Shown in pieces: positions 24,471 through 32,469 of a DNA stretch of 60,905 bases. The stretch spans positions 1-60,905 of the forward strand of contig JAEEQE010000014.1 in the NCBI GenBank assembly GCA_016285145.1, read 5' to 3'. Origin of the DNA: Bacteroidales bacterium. GTDB lineage: Bacteria > Bacteroidota > Bacteroidia > Bacteroidales > WCHB1-69. Under the pieces are notes generated by a model. The model made no database searches, had not been told where the DNA came from, and saw only the letters and a list, made by a program, of their open reading frames with translations. Position 1 is the first letter of the stretch. Each line of letters opens with the position of its first letter. The position numbers and the translations under genes are program-made.

Positions 24471-25778
24471 ATGAAAAAATCATTATTGTTTTCCGTTTGG
24501 ATTCTTATCATATTGGGTGTCTCGGCCCAAACACCCAAGCCTTTGGCCATCACCGAGAACACGCATTTTGTCGTCCTCCCCAACGACTGCGAGAACATCT
24601 CTTGGCTTGAGGATGGTATCTGGTCGGTGGAGCGCTATAACAAGTTTGCCTTCTACAACGAACAAGGCAAGCGCATTTTCGACTTCGAATGGGAAGCGGG
24701 TTCCGGTTTCCGCACGCCCCAGATGGTCGGCGGCGCCGTACTGATGTACAAGAAAGGAGAGGTAAACAACCAGAAACCCATGTGGTTGCTCAAGAGCGAT
24801 GGCACCTCCAAGGCGCTACCGGCGGAATATGTCGGACCCGCCACCAATTTTGTGGACGGCGTGGCGCTTATCGGGAAAAAGAAAAGTTCCGGTTATGGCG
24901 TGGAATATGTCTATATCAACCTTAACGGCCAGAGGGTCTATGGCACGCTGACCTCCAGTCCCGACCGCTTTGAGCGCACCAACTGGACAGTTCCACCATT
25001 GCGCGATGGTCTGAGAGCGTTCAAGCAGCTGAACCCCAGCGGTTTTGGCGGCAAATGGGGATATATTGATGCAAACGGCAAGGTGGTGATCCCCGCCCGT
25101 TACGACGAGTGCCGTTCCTTCAGCGAAGGGTACGCTTTGGTACGGGAAGAACGCGAGCTCTATTTCATCGACAAAAACGGCAACAAGGCCATTGAGCCCA
25201 TCTGGGATGACGACACCTATTTCAACGACATCAGCGATGTTCACAACGGCTATTTCGTCGTGAGCTACAATCCTCGCAAATACTTTAACACCAAGGGCGA
25301 TTTAGTAAAAAAACTACCGGGAGGATCCGCGTTCCACAACGGTTATTGCTTTGCGGAGGATGAAACACCTTACAATGGGAAAAGCCGAGTGTTCGACAAG
25401 GATTTCAACCTGGTGAGAACCATTCCGGAAGTGGATCTTTGGTGGAATGATGAGGGCAATGCACCCATCTTCACGCCGGCGGGAGTGGCGACCGTGAAAC
25501 GCGACCGGGTGATTTCTCCAGACGGCACCACGCTGATCCAGCACTCCCCAGTGACGAAAAAATCGCCCAACCGGAATGGCATCGAATATTTCTCCCCGTC
25601 CGGATTTGCCAAGGCGTGGCTCGTGCATAACGGCGAGACATACGAAGGGTTCATCAACCTCAACGGCGAGTTCGTACTCATCTACCGATGGAATCGAGAA
25701 GTGGTCCCCATCGTGAACGACCCGAACAATCCTTTCCCTTGCGACACCTGCAAGATTTTCCCCAATCCCGTCCGGTGA
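24471..25778 (+). CDS. secreted WG-repeat protein
   Basis: 435 residues with a signal peptide (about 1-20, ending V-S-A-Q). Several WG-type beta repeats are visible, the clearest at about residues 186-245: K-W-G-Y-I-D-A-N-G-K-V-V-I-P-A-R-Y-D, then L-Y-F-I-D-K-N-G-N-K. WG repeats are beta-rich and common in secreted Bacteroidetes and Firmicutes proteins; their role is not settled. The last residues, C-K-I-F-P-N-P-V-R, look like the first strand of a type A sorting domain cut short by the stop codon. The two other frames downstream do not restore it. Confidence 0.82.
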   Translation: MKKSLLFSVWILIILGVSAQTPKPLAITENTHFVVLPNDCENISWLEDGIWSVERYNKFAFYNEQGKRIFDFEWEAGSGFRTPQMVGGAVLMYKKGEVNNQKPMWLLKSDGTSKALPAEYVGPATNFVDGVALIGKKKSSGYGVEYVYINLNGQRVYGTLTSSPDRFERTNWTVPPLRDGLRAFKQLNPSGFGGKWGYIDANGKVVIPARYDECRSFSEGYALVREERELYFIDKNGNKAIEPIWDDDTYFNDISDVHNGYFVVSYNPRKYFNTKGDLVKKLPGGSAFHNGYCFAEDETPYNGKSRVFDKDFNLVRTIPEVDLWWNDEGNAPIFTPAGVATVKRDRVISPDGTTLIQHSPVTKKSPNRNGIEYFSPSGFAKAWLVHNGETYEGFINLNGEFVLIYRWNREVVPIVNDPNNPFPCDTCKIFPNPVR

Positions 25779-25878
25779 TTGGGGGGATTGTGAATAGTGA
25801 TCAGAGAACAGGAAGCCTACTGCGACACCGCACCCCGTCAGGTGTGCGGAACTGCCGACAAAGACACGTTTTTTTTAC

Positions 25879-25971
25879 ATTATTCAAAATAAATTATTGA
25901 TTTGAATAATAGAAGATTTAATTACGCAAAATGCGTAAAATCTTTTTTCTGGTTGATTTTATTAATCAGCC
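25879..25971. terminator. three stacked stem-loops, the middle one a likely terminator
   Basis: Hairpin 1: ATTATTCAAA (25879-25888) with TTTGAATAAT (25901-25910). Hairpin 2: TTACGC (25922-25927) with GCGTAA (25933-25938), extended by AGATT (25914-25918) with AATCT (25939-25943), followed by six T: a probable terminator. Hairpin 3: GGTTGATT (25951-25958) with AATCAGCC (25964-25971), including one G-T pair. All lie between the WG-repeat gene and the hutH promoter. Confidence 0.65.
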
Positions 25972-26019
25972 AAAAACATGTTTGTTGAATTAGATTTTCA
26001 AACGCTTCCAACTTTTTTG

Positions 26020-26027
26020 TATCTTTG
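26020..26027 (+). promoter_or_regulatory. hutH: -7 box for hutH
   Basis: TATCTTTG followed by CCC, with the ATG at 26081, giving a leader of about 45 bases. Confidence 0.65.
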
Positions 26028-26080
26028 CCCGCTTTATTTACATGCATTAATTTTGTAATTATTATAATAAACATATCACT

Positions 26081-27577
26081 ATGACGAGACACAAGATTTC
26101 CTCCAAATTCCTGAGCATTGAGAAGGTTGAGAAAATCATCAACCGCAAACAGAAAATCGAATTATCGCAAGAGGCCATTGACGCCGTGCAGAAGTGCCGT
26201 GCCTATCTGGACAAGAAAACCGACACGGAGAAGGAGCCCATCTACGGGGTGACGACCGGTTTCGGCTCGCTTTGCAACCGCAGTATTTCCAAGGAGGACC
26301 TCTCCACCCTGCAGCGCAACCTGGTGATCTCGCACGCCTGCGGCGTGGGCAACGAGGTGCCCCAAGACATTGTGCAACTGATGCTGCTGATGAAAATCCA
26401 ATCGCTCTCGTACGGGCACTCCGGCGTGCAGTTAGCCACCATCCAACGTTTAGTGGATTTCTACAACAAAGGCGTATATCCCGTTGTCTATCAGCAGGGC
26501 TCGCTTGGAGCATCCGGTGACCTGGCCCCGCTGGCCCATCTGAGCCTGCCGCTCATCGGCATGGGCGAGGTTTACTACAGAGGAAAAAAATATCCCGCCT
26601 CCGTCATCAACGAGAAGTTCGGCTGGGAGCCCATCACACTGCAATCCAAGGAGGGTCTGGCCCTTCTGAACGGAACGCAGTTCATGAGCTCGTATGCCGT
26701 GTGGCTGCTCATCAAAGCAAAAAAGCTCTCCTGGCTGGCCGATATTATCGCTGCCGTGTCGTTAGATGCCTTCGACGGCCGTATCGAACCGTTCAACCTC
26801 AACGTGCATCTGGTGCGTCCGCACGCTGGCCAGATTGTCACCGCCTCCCATATCCTGCAGCTGTTAGACGGTTCCGAGATCATCCAACAGCACAAGGAGC
26901 ATGTACAGGACCCCTACTCCTTCCGTTGCGTGCCGCAAGTGCATGGCGCTTCCAAAGACTCGATCCAACATGTTCAGGATGTGGTGGAAACGGAAATCAA
27001 CTCCGTCACCGACAACCCGACCGTGTTCCCGGATGAGGACATCGTGGTGTCGGCCGGCAACTTCCACGGCCAGCCTTTAGCCCTGGTTCTCGACTTCCTC
27101 TCCATCGCCATGGCAGAGTTAGGCAACATCTCCGAGCGCCGTATTTATCAACTGATTGCCGGCAAGCGCGGGCTGCCCTCCTTCCTGGTCAAGAATCCGG
27201 GCCTCAACTCCGGCTTCATGATCCCGCAATACGCTGCCGCCTCCATCGTGAACCAGAACAAAGCTTTCACGATGCCCTGCTCCACCGACTCCATCGAGTC
27301 GTCGCAAGGGCAGGAGGACCACGTGAGCATGGGTGCCAACGCCGCCACCAAGTGCTATCTGGTGGTCAACAACGTGGAGAAGATCCTCGGCATCGAGCTC
27401 TTCAACGCCGCCCAGGCCCTCGAATTCCGCCGCCCGCTCAAATCCTCCCCGTTCATCGAGGAGTTTGTGGCCGCCTACCGCGAATTCGTGCCGTTTGTGG
27501 AAAATGACACCTATATGCACGAGCTTATCCAGAAATCCATCGACTTCGTCAACGGCGTGCATGTCCTCATGGACTAA
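26081..27577 (+). CDS. hutH: histidine ammonia-lyase
   Basis: 498 residues. The Ala144-Ser145-Gly146 triad (G-S-L-G-A-S-G-D-L-A-P-L-A-H), which cyclises to the MIO cofactor, is intact. The N-terminal Y-G-V-T-T-G-F-G loop carries the catalytic Tyr. Also present is S-S-Q-G-Q-E-D-H-V-S-M-G, which contacts the substrate. The enzyme releases ammonia from histidine to give urocanate in the cytoplasm. No hutU, hutI or formiminotransferase gene is in the window, so the rest of the pathway must be elsewhere or the product has another use. It probably leads an operon through nadC to yihY. Confidence 0.95.
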   Translation: MTRHKISSKFLSIEKVEKIINRKQKIELSQEAIDAVQKCRAYLDKKTDTEKEPIYGVTTGFGSLCNRSISKEDLSTLQRNLVISHACGVGNEVPQDIVQLMLLMKIQSLSYGHSGVQLATIQRLVDFYNKGVYPVVYQQGSLGASGDLAPLAHLSLPLIGMGEVYYRGKKYPASVINEKFGWEPITLQSKEGLALLNGTQFMSSYAVWLLIKAKKLSWLADIIAAVSLDAFDGRIEPFNLNVHLVRPHAGQIVTASHILQLLDGSEIIQQHKEHVQDPYSFRCVPQVHGASKDSIQHVQDVVETEINSVTDNPTVFPDEDIVVSAGNFHGQPLALVLDFLSIAMAELGNISERRIYQLIAGKRGLPSFLVKNPGLNSGFMIPQYAAASIVNQNKAFTMPCSTDSIESSQGQEDHVSMGANAATKCYLVVNNVEKILGIELFNAAQALEFRRPLKSSPFIEEFVAAYREFVPFVENDTYMHELIQKSIDFVNGVHVLMD

Positions 27578-27614
27578 CCACATCCGAAATAATCGCCAAG
27601 CCCAGCCGAAGAAC

Positions 27615-28106
27615 ATGAAGAGAGGTCTGCTCATCCTGCTTAGCATCCTGTTGTGCGTCGCCTGCAAGCGCCCCACGCCTTTCTCCGAAATCCCGTACAT
27701 TGAATTTGTCGGGATCGAGAAGGTTGACAACGGGACGGGCGTGGACGACCAGGCCGACCTCACGCTCTATTTCCATGACGGTGACGGCGACATCGGGCTG
27801 GAATCCTCTGACACGACCGGTCATTTCTCCAAGGATTCGGTTTACTATTACAACCTATTTATCAATTATTACGAGAAACAGCGGGGCGAATGGGTGCAAG
27901 TGGAGCTTCCCACCCCGCTGCATGCCCGCCTGCCCTACCTGAGCCACGACCTGCCCGAATCCATCGAGGGGAACATCACCATCACCACCTTCATCAACAA
28001 CTACTATTCGCCCTACGACACCATAAAGCTGTCATGTCAGTTAGTGGACAGGGCTTTGCATACCAGCAACATCATAGAAACCCCTGAAATTATTGTAAAA
28101 AAATGA
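27615..28106 (+). CDS. hypothetical lipoprotein upstream of nadC
   Basis: 163 residues from the ATG at 27615. The signal L-L-C-V-A-C makes it a lipoprotein with the lipid on about Cys17. The mature part contains Y-F-H-D-G-D-G-D-I-G, a pattern found in small Bacteroidales lipoproteins with a beta fold, and ends in two Lys. I do not recognise a named family. Its stop overlaps the nadC start as ATGA, so translation is coupled. It starts 37 bases after hutH. Confidence 0.8.
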   Translation: MKRGLLILLSILLCVACKRPTPFSEIPYIEFVGIEKVDNGTGVDDQADLTLYFHDGDGDIGLESSDTTGHFSKDSVYYYNLFINYYEKQRGEWVQVELPTPLHARLPYLSHDLPESIEGNITITTFINNYYSPYDTIKLSCQLVDRALHTSNIIETPEIIVKK

Positions 28107-28954
28107 AGATAACCGACGACATCCGACAACTGGTCCAACTGACGCTGACAGAAGACATCGGCGACGGCGACCATTCCTCCTTATCCTGTATTCCCGCCGA
28201 CGCCCCCGGCCGGATGAAACTGCTGGTCAAGCAGGACGGCATCCTCTGTGGCGTGGATGTGGCGCGCGAGGTGCTGCGCCAGGTGGATGACACCATCCAG
28301 ATGGAGCAGTTCATGCAGGACGGGACGGCCATCCGCAAGGGCGACATCGTCTTCCAGCTGCAAGGTCCGGCCCGAAGCATGCTCACCGCCGAGCGCACGC
28401 TGCTCAACTTCATGCAGCGCATGAGCGGCATCGCCACCACCACCCACGAATATGTGGAGTTAGTGAAAGACACCCCCGTGACGCTGCTTGACACACGCAA
28501 GACCACCCCCAATATGCGCATTTTTGAGAAATACGCCGTCACCGTGGGCGGCGCACAGAACCACCGCTTCGGCCTGTTTGACATGATGATGCTCAAAGAC
28601 AACCACATCGACTTCGCCGGCGGCATCGAGAAGGCCATTGACGCGGCCAATGCCTACCAGAAAGAACACGGACTGCACCTCAATATTGAGATTGAGACCC
28701 GCAGCTTGGACGACGTACGGCGTGTCATCGCCCACGGCGGCGTACAGCGCATCATGTTCGACAACTTCACCCCCGACCAGATCCGCGAGGGCGTGGCACT
28801 TGTCAACCATCGCTTCGAGACGGAGGCCTCCGGCGGCATCGTCAAGGAGACCCTGCACGATTATGCCGTCACCGGCGTGGACTTCATCTCCGTAGGCGCC
28901 TTCACACACCATATCGCCAGTCTCGACATGAGCCTCAAAACCGTAATCCAATAA
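28103..28954 (+). CDS. nadC: nicotinate-nucleotide pyrophosphorylase (quinolinate phosphoribosyltransferase)
   Basis: 283 residues, the family's usual length. Key motifs are L-L-D-T-R-K-T-T-P, the conserved quinolinate and PRPP contact, then G-G-A-Q-N-H-R and M-L-K-D-N-H-I. It converts quinolinate and PRPP to nicotinate mononucleotide in NAD synthesis. nadA and nadB are not nearby. The gene is translationally coupled to the preceding lipoprotein and is followed two bases later by the DUF748 gene. Confidence 0.95.
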   Translation: MKITDDIRQLVQLTLTEDIGDGDHSSLSCIPADAPGRMKLLVKQDGILCGVDVAREVLRQVDDTIQMEQFMQDGTAIRKGDIVFQLQGPARSMLTAERTLLNFMQRMSGIATTTHEYVELVKDTPVTLLDTRKTTPNMRIFEKYAVTVGGAQNHRFGLFDMMMLKDNHIDFAGGIEKAIDAANAYQKEHGLHLNIEIETRSLDDVRRVIAHGGVQRIMFDNFTPDQIREGVALVNHRFETEASGGIVKETLHDYAVTGVDFISVGAFTHHIASLDMSLKTVIQ

Positions 28955-28956
28955 TT

Positions 28957-30945
28957 ATGAAAAAGGGACTGAAGATCTTCCTGATTGTTATCGGCTGTAT
29001 AGTCGGACTACTGTTGCTGATCAGCATATTGGCAGGACCAATTGTCAAGTATTACGCTGAAAAGCACAGCGTTGAGCTATGCCACCGCGTGGTCACGCTC
29101 GATCATGTACGCATCAACCTCCTCACTGGCACCGTCACCATTGTGGGCCTGAACGCCAAGGAGGAGAATGCCAAGGACGACTTCATGTCCTTCCATAAAC
29201 TCAATGTGCAGCTCTCATTACCCAGACTGTTGGGTAAGACTGTGCGCATCAACCACATCCGTTTAGACCAGCTGAACGCCCAAGTTATTCAGAACGGCAT
29301 CCGCTTCAATTTCAGCGATATCATCGATTTCTACACCAAAGACCGCAAGCCCAAACCCAAGAAAGGACCATCCAAATGGTCGGTGGACATCCGCAACATC
29401 CGCGTGCGGGATGCCGCCGTCAAGTACCAGGACGTGCGCGCGGGCAGCCTCTTCGACACCAAGGACGTGAATATCCACGTGCCCAAGCTGGACCTGGACG
29501 GCGGACCCTCCCATCTTGACATGACCACGGCGTTCCGGCAGGGCGGCGACTTCGCCATCCAAGGTGACTACAACATCAAGCAGGGCGACTTTGACGCCCA
29601 TGTGCTGATGCACAAGCTTTCCTTGGACATGGGTCGGCCCTATCTGAATCTCCTTTCCAAGGTGGGCGTGGTAAAAGGCATGCTGGAAGGCGATGCCACC
29701 ATAAAAGGTTCTGTCAAGGAGATTGAAAAGATGGTCTTTTCCGGAACCATGGCGCTTCGCGATGTGGAAGCGCATCAGGCGGACCAGTCGCCGTTAGCCT
29801 CGTTCAAATCCTTCGATATGAATATCGAGAAGGCGGACCTCGGACAAAAACTCTTCAACATACGCTTGATTGAGCTGAAAGACCCTGTTTTCCATTACGA
29901 CATCTACGCCGACGGCAACACCTTCAGCCGGATGAAAAGCGACAGACTTACCGACTCATCAAAGGTGGATTCCGGAAAACATACCCGCGCAGACATGGAC
30001 ACGGCCTCTTCCCCGACGGAGATACGCTACAACGTCAAGAAGATTGCCATCACCAACGGCTCGTTCACATACGCCGACCACGCCGCCACCCCGGAGGAGC
30101 AGGTCTTCCCGGTGACAGACTTCCAGCTGACAGCGGACAATCTGACCAACGGGAAGCCATCGCCCATCAAGGTTACGGCTAACCTCGGCACCTCCGGAAC
30201 ACTGGACTGCGAGGCCAGCCTGGACGCCCTGAATCTCAAAAACGCCGACATCATCGTATCCATCTCCAACCTCGACATCCACGACTTCTCGCCATATGCG
30301 TTGCACTATCTGGCCTACCCCGCCGAAAAGGGCATCCTCTCTTTCACCAGCGATGTCTCTATCAAAGACAACTGGTTGGACAGCCAGAACGCGCTGGACA
30401 TCTACAAGCCCACGTTCGGCGACAAGGTCAAAGGGCTGAAACCGGCCGCTGCCAAGATTCCCATGAAGGCGGCCATGTACATCATCACCGACCGCAAAGG
30501 GCATGTCAACATGGAATTGCCTGTCAAGGGGGACATATCCTCTCCGGAGTTTTCCTTCCGTAAGATCATCTGGAAGACCTTCACCAATCTGCTGGTGAAG
30601 ATTGCCGCTTCGCCCGTGGACATGATTGCCAAGGCTGTGGGCGGCGACAAAACGTTCCAGAAGATGACCTTCCCCGCCGGCGGGACTCCGAGCCTGTCGA
30701 ACGAGAACACCTTCCAGTTGAATGAGATGGCTGAAGTGCTCAAGGAGAAGGAGATGATGACGCTGGCGCTGGCCACCGAGGCCGCACCTGGCGAAGAGGT
30801 CACCGCGAAACGGGCCGCCGAGGCAATCCGCAACTACCTGATCGGCAAAGGGATCCCCACCAAGCAGGTGGAAATCCTTCCGACGAAAGCCAGCGAGAAT
30901 GCCTCCGGAGTCAATGTATCGTTTGAATTAAAAATGATTGAATAA
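28957..30945 (+). CDS. DUF748 / AsmA-like envelope protein
   Basis: 662 residues. One N-terminal membrane helix (about 7-27) is followed by a long beta-rich periplasmic part of the DUF748 type, for example V-T-L-D-H-V-R-I-N-L-L-T-G-T-V and later I-S-N-L-D-I-H-D-F-S-P-Y. The last 70 residues (A-E-V-L-K-E-K-E onward, with R-A-A-E-A-I-R-N-Y-L) look like an OmpA-type C-terminal fold. AsmA-like proteins are thought to move phospholipids between membranes or shape outer-membrane make-up. That is inference here. The gene sits between nadC and yihY with gaps of two and three bases. Confidence 0.78.
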   Translation: MKKGLKIFLIVIGCIVGLLLLISILAGPIVKYYAEKHSVELCHRVVTLDHVRINLLTGTVTIVGLNAKEENAKDDFMSFHKLNVQLSLPRLLGKTVRINHIRLDQLNAQVIQNGIRFNFSDIIDFYTKDRKPKPKKGPSKWSVDIRNIRVRDAAVKYQDVRAGSLFDTKDVNIHVPKLDLDGGPSHLDMTTAFRQGGDFAIQGDYNIKQGDFDAHVLMHKLSLDMGRPYLNLLSKVGVVKGMLEGDATIKGSVKEIEKMVFSGTMALRDVEAHQADQSPLASFKSFDMNIEKADLGQKLFNIRLIELKDPVFHYDIYADGNTFSRMKSDRLTDSSKVDSGKHTRADMDTASSPTEIRYNVKKIAITNGSFTYADHAATPEEQVFPVTDFQLTADNLTNGKPSPIKVTANLGTSGTLDCEASLDALNLKNADIIVSISNLDIHDFSPYALHYLAYPAEKGILSFTSDVSIKDNWLDSQNALDIYKPTFGDKVKGLKPAAAKIPMKAAMYIITDRKGHVNMELPVKGDISSPEFSFRKIIWKTFTNLLVKIAASPVDMIAKAVGGDKTFQKMTFPAGGTPSLSNENTFQLNEMAEVLKEKEMMTLALATEAAPGEEVTAKRAAEAIRNYLIGKGIPTKQVEILPTKASENASGVNVSFELKMIE

Positions 30946-30948
30946 TTT

Positions 30949-31950
30949 ATGTTTTTGAATATCAATCGTATAAGAGAGAAGGTTACCGCATGGAGCGAAG
31001 ACTTGGAACAGGTTCCGTTTCTCGGCAAGATTGTCCGGAAATCCAAGACACTCACGCTTCCGGGGTTCCAGCATATTCCCTTATACGATGTGATGGACTA
31101 CTTTTTCCAATCCATGGGAAAGGGGGTTATCTTCCAGCGGGCCGCCGCTCTCACTTACCGCATCTTCATCGCACTGATTCCCATGATCATCGCCTTCTTC
31201 ACCTTGATTGCCTACACGAGCACGGACATGCAGAACACCATCCTTTCCATGATGCAGACGGTGGTGCCGATGTATGCCTGGTCGGCGGTGGAGGATATGA
31301 TCACCTACGTGGTGACGCAACCCCAGGAAGGATTGTCCACCCTCATGTTCTTCATCGGCATCTACTTCACACTCATCTGCACCAACGGATTGCTGGCCGC
31401 CATGAACACCTCCTACTTCAACGACAAACAGCGTAACTTCATCAAACAATTAGGATTGAGTCTGGCCATCATGGTCATTGTCTTTTTCATCATCCTCTTC
31501 GTGGCCATGCTGTTCATCATAGCCTCCATGATCATGAACCATATCAACACCTATCTTATTGATTTGCGGAGCGGTTATTATTATCTGGTACACGGTATCA
31601 AATGGATATTGGTTTTCGCAGCCGTCTATTTCATGGTCAGCATCTTATACTATCTGGCACCTGTCAACAAGGAGAATTACCGTTTCTTTTCGGCGGGTTC
31701 TTCGCTCTGTACGATTCTTTTGGTGCTGATACTCTGGATTTTGAACATCTATTTTTCCAATTTTTCCAACTACAACCTCATATACGGGTCGTTGGGGGCG
31801 TTGTTTGCCATTGTGTTGTGGCTGAACTGGAGCTCGCTCATCCTGCTCATATGTTTCGACCTGAATGTAAGCATTGCCAAAGCCAAGGAGACATCCCAAT
31901 GTGTCCCCCCGCAAACAGAGCCTTCGGATTTTGACAAAAAACAATTGTAA
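30949..31950 (+). CDS. YihY / virulence factor BrkB family inner-membrane protein
   Basis: 333 residues with about six membrane helices. The start Q-R-A-A-A-L-T-Y-R-I-F-I-A-L-I-P and the end S-L-G-A-L-F-A-I-V-L-W-L-N-W-S-S match the YihY/BrkB family. Once mis-annotated as RNase BN, its members are now regarded as membrane proteins of unclear function, possibly in lipid transport. The position right after a DUF748 protein fits a shared envelope role. Confidence 0.88.
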   Translation: MFLNINRIREKVTAWSEDLEQVPFLGKIVRKSKTLTLPGFQHIPLYDVMDYFFQSMGKGVIFQRAAALTYRIFIALIPMIIAFFTLIAYTSTDMQNTILSMMQTVVPMYAWSAVEDMITYVVTQPQEGLSTLMFFIGIYFTLICTNGLLAAMNTSYFNDKQRNFIKQLGLSLAIMVIVFFIILFVAMLFIIASMIMNHINTYLIDLRSGYYYLVHGIKWILVFAAVYFMVSILYYLAPVNKENYRFFSAGSSLCTILLVLILWILNIYFSNFSNYNLIYGSLGALFAIVLWLNWSSLILLICFDLNVSIAKAKETSQCVPPQTEPSDFDKKQL

Positions 31951-31970
31951 CCTATACAATATTATAATAT

Positions 31971-32345
31971 ATGGAAGATTTTATAAGCATATTGATTCTG
32001 ATTCTCCTCGGGTTAGCACCCACGATTATCAAACTAGTCAAAGGGGAAAAACCTACGACGCCAAAATCGATTCCCATCCTGGAAGAGGAGGATGAAGCGG
32101 AGGTGCTTTTTGAAACACCGGAAATGCAAAAAAACGAGCCGAATTTGCGAAATCAAACCGAATACTTCACATACGAAACGCTGACGGATTCGGAGGACAT
32201 TGTCGACAAAGTATCCGATTCAAAGCGGGAAGAATCATTACAACCATCTGATAATAAGACAGAAAACATTCCAGGGTTAACTCTGGATGGCGAAGAAATC
32301 TACAAAGGCATCATTTATGCTGAAATTCTAAAAAGGAAATACTAA
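31971..32345 (+). CDS. small acidic membrane-anchored protein, unknown
   Basis: 124 residues. One hydrophobic helix near the N-terminus (about 4-22) is followed by an acidic, Ser/Thr-rich tail that looks unstructured. The C-terminus (G-I-I-Y-A-E-I-L-K-R-K-Y) is a short amphipathic helix. This design recurs as the last gene in Bacteroidetes operons, but I cannot place it in a family. It lies 20 bases after yihY and is likely co-transcribed. Confidence 0.65.
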   Translation: MEDFISILILILLGLAPTIIKLVKGEKPTTPKSIPILEEEDEAEVLFETPEMQKNEPNLRNQTEYFTYETLTDSEDIVDKVSDSKREESLQPSDNKTENIPGLTLDGEEIYKGIIYAEILKRKY

Positions 32346-32382
32346 AAACTTGACTTAAAATGACTTTCAATCAAAAAAAAAC

Positions 32383-32412
32383 AATAGTGTCGAAGCTATC
32401 GTTTTTTTTTTT
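32383..32412 (+). terminator. weak stem and eleven-T run
   Basis: A short ATAG/CTAT stem is followed directly by a run of eleven T (32402-32412). It probably ends the hutH-yihY transcript before the TonB-dependent receptor gene. The stem is weak, so confidence is moderate. Confidence 0.4.
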
Positions 32413-32469
32413 AATTTAGCGCCCCAAAAATTGTATTAGGTAAAATAGAATAATGTTTAATATAAATTA

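Noticed and set aside
25688-25900. 70-codon frame over the end of the WG-repeat gene, tested as a frameshifted sorting domain
   Set aside because: Its sequence lacks the Y-x-I-x-G and basic-tail features of a type A domain, so a simple frameshift does not explain the short end.
27333-27614. N-terminal extension of the small lipoprotein frame
   Set aside because: It lies in another frame of hutH and lacks any signal; the lipoprotein signal starts at 27615.
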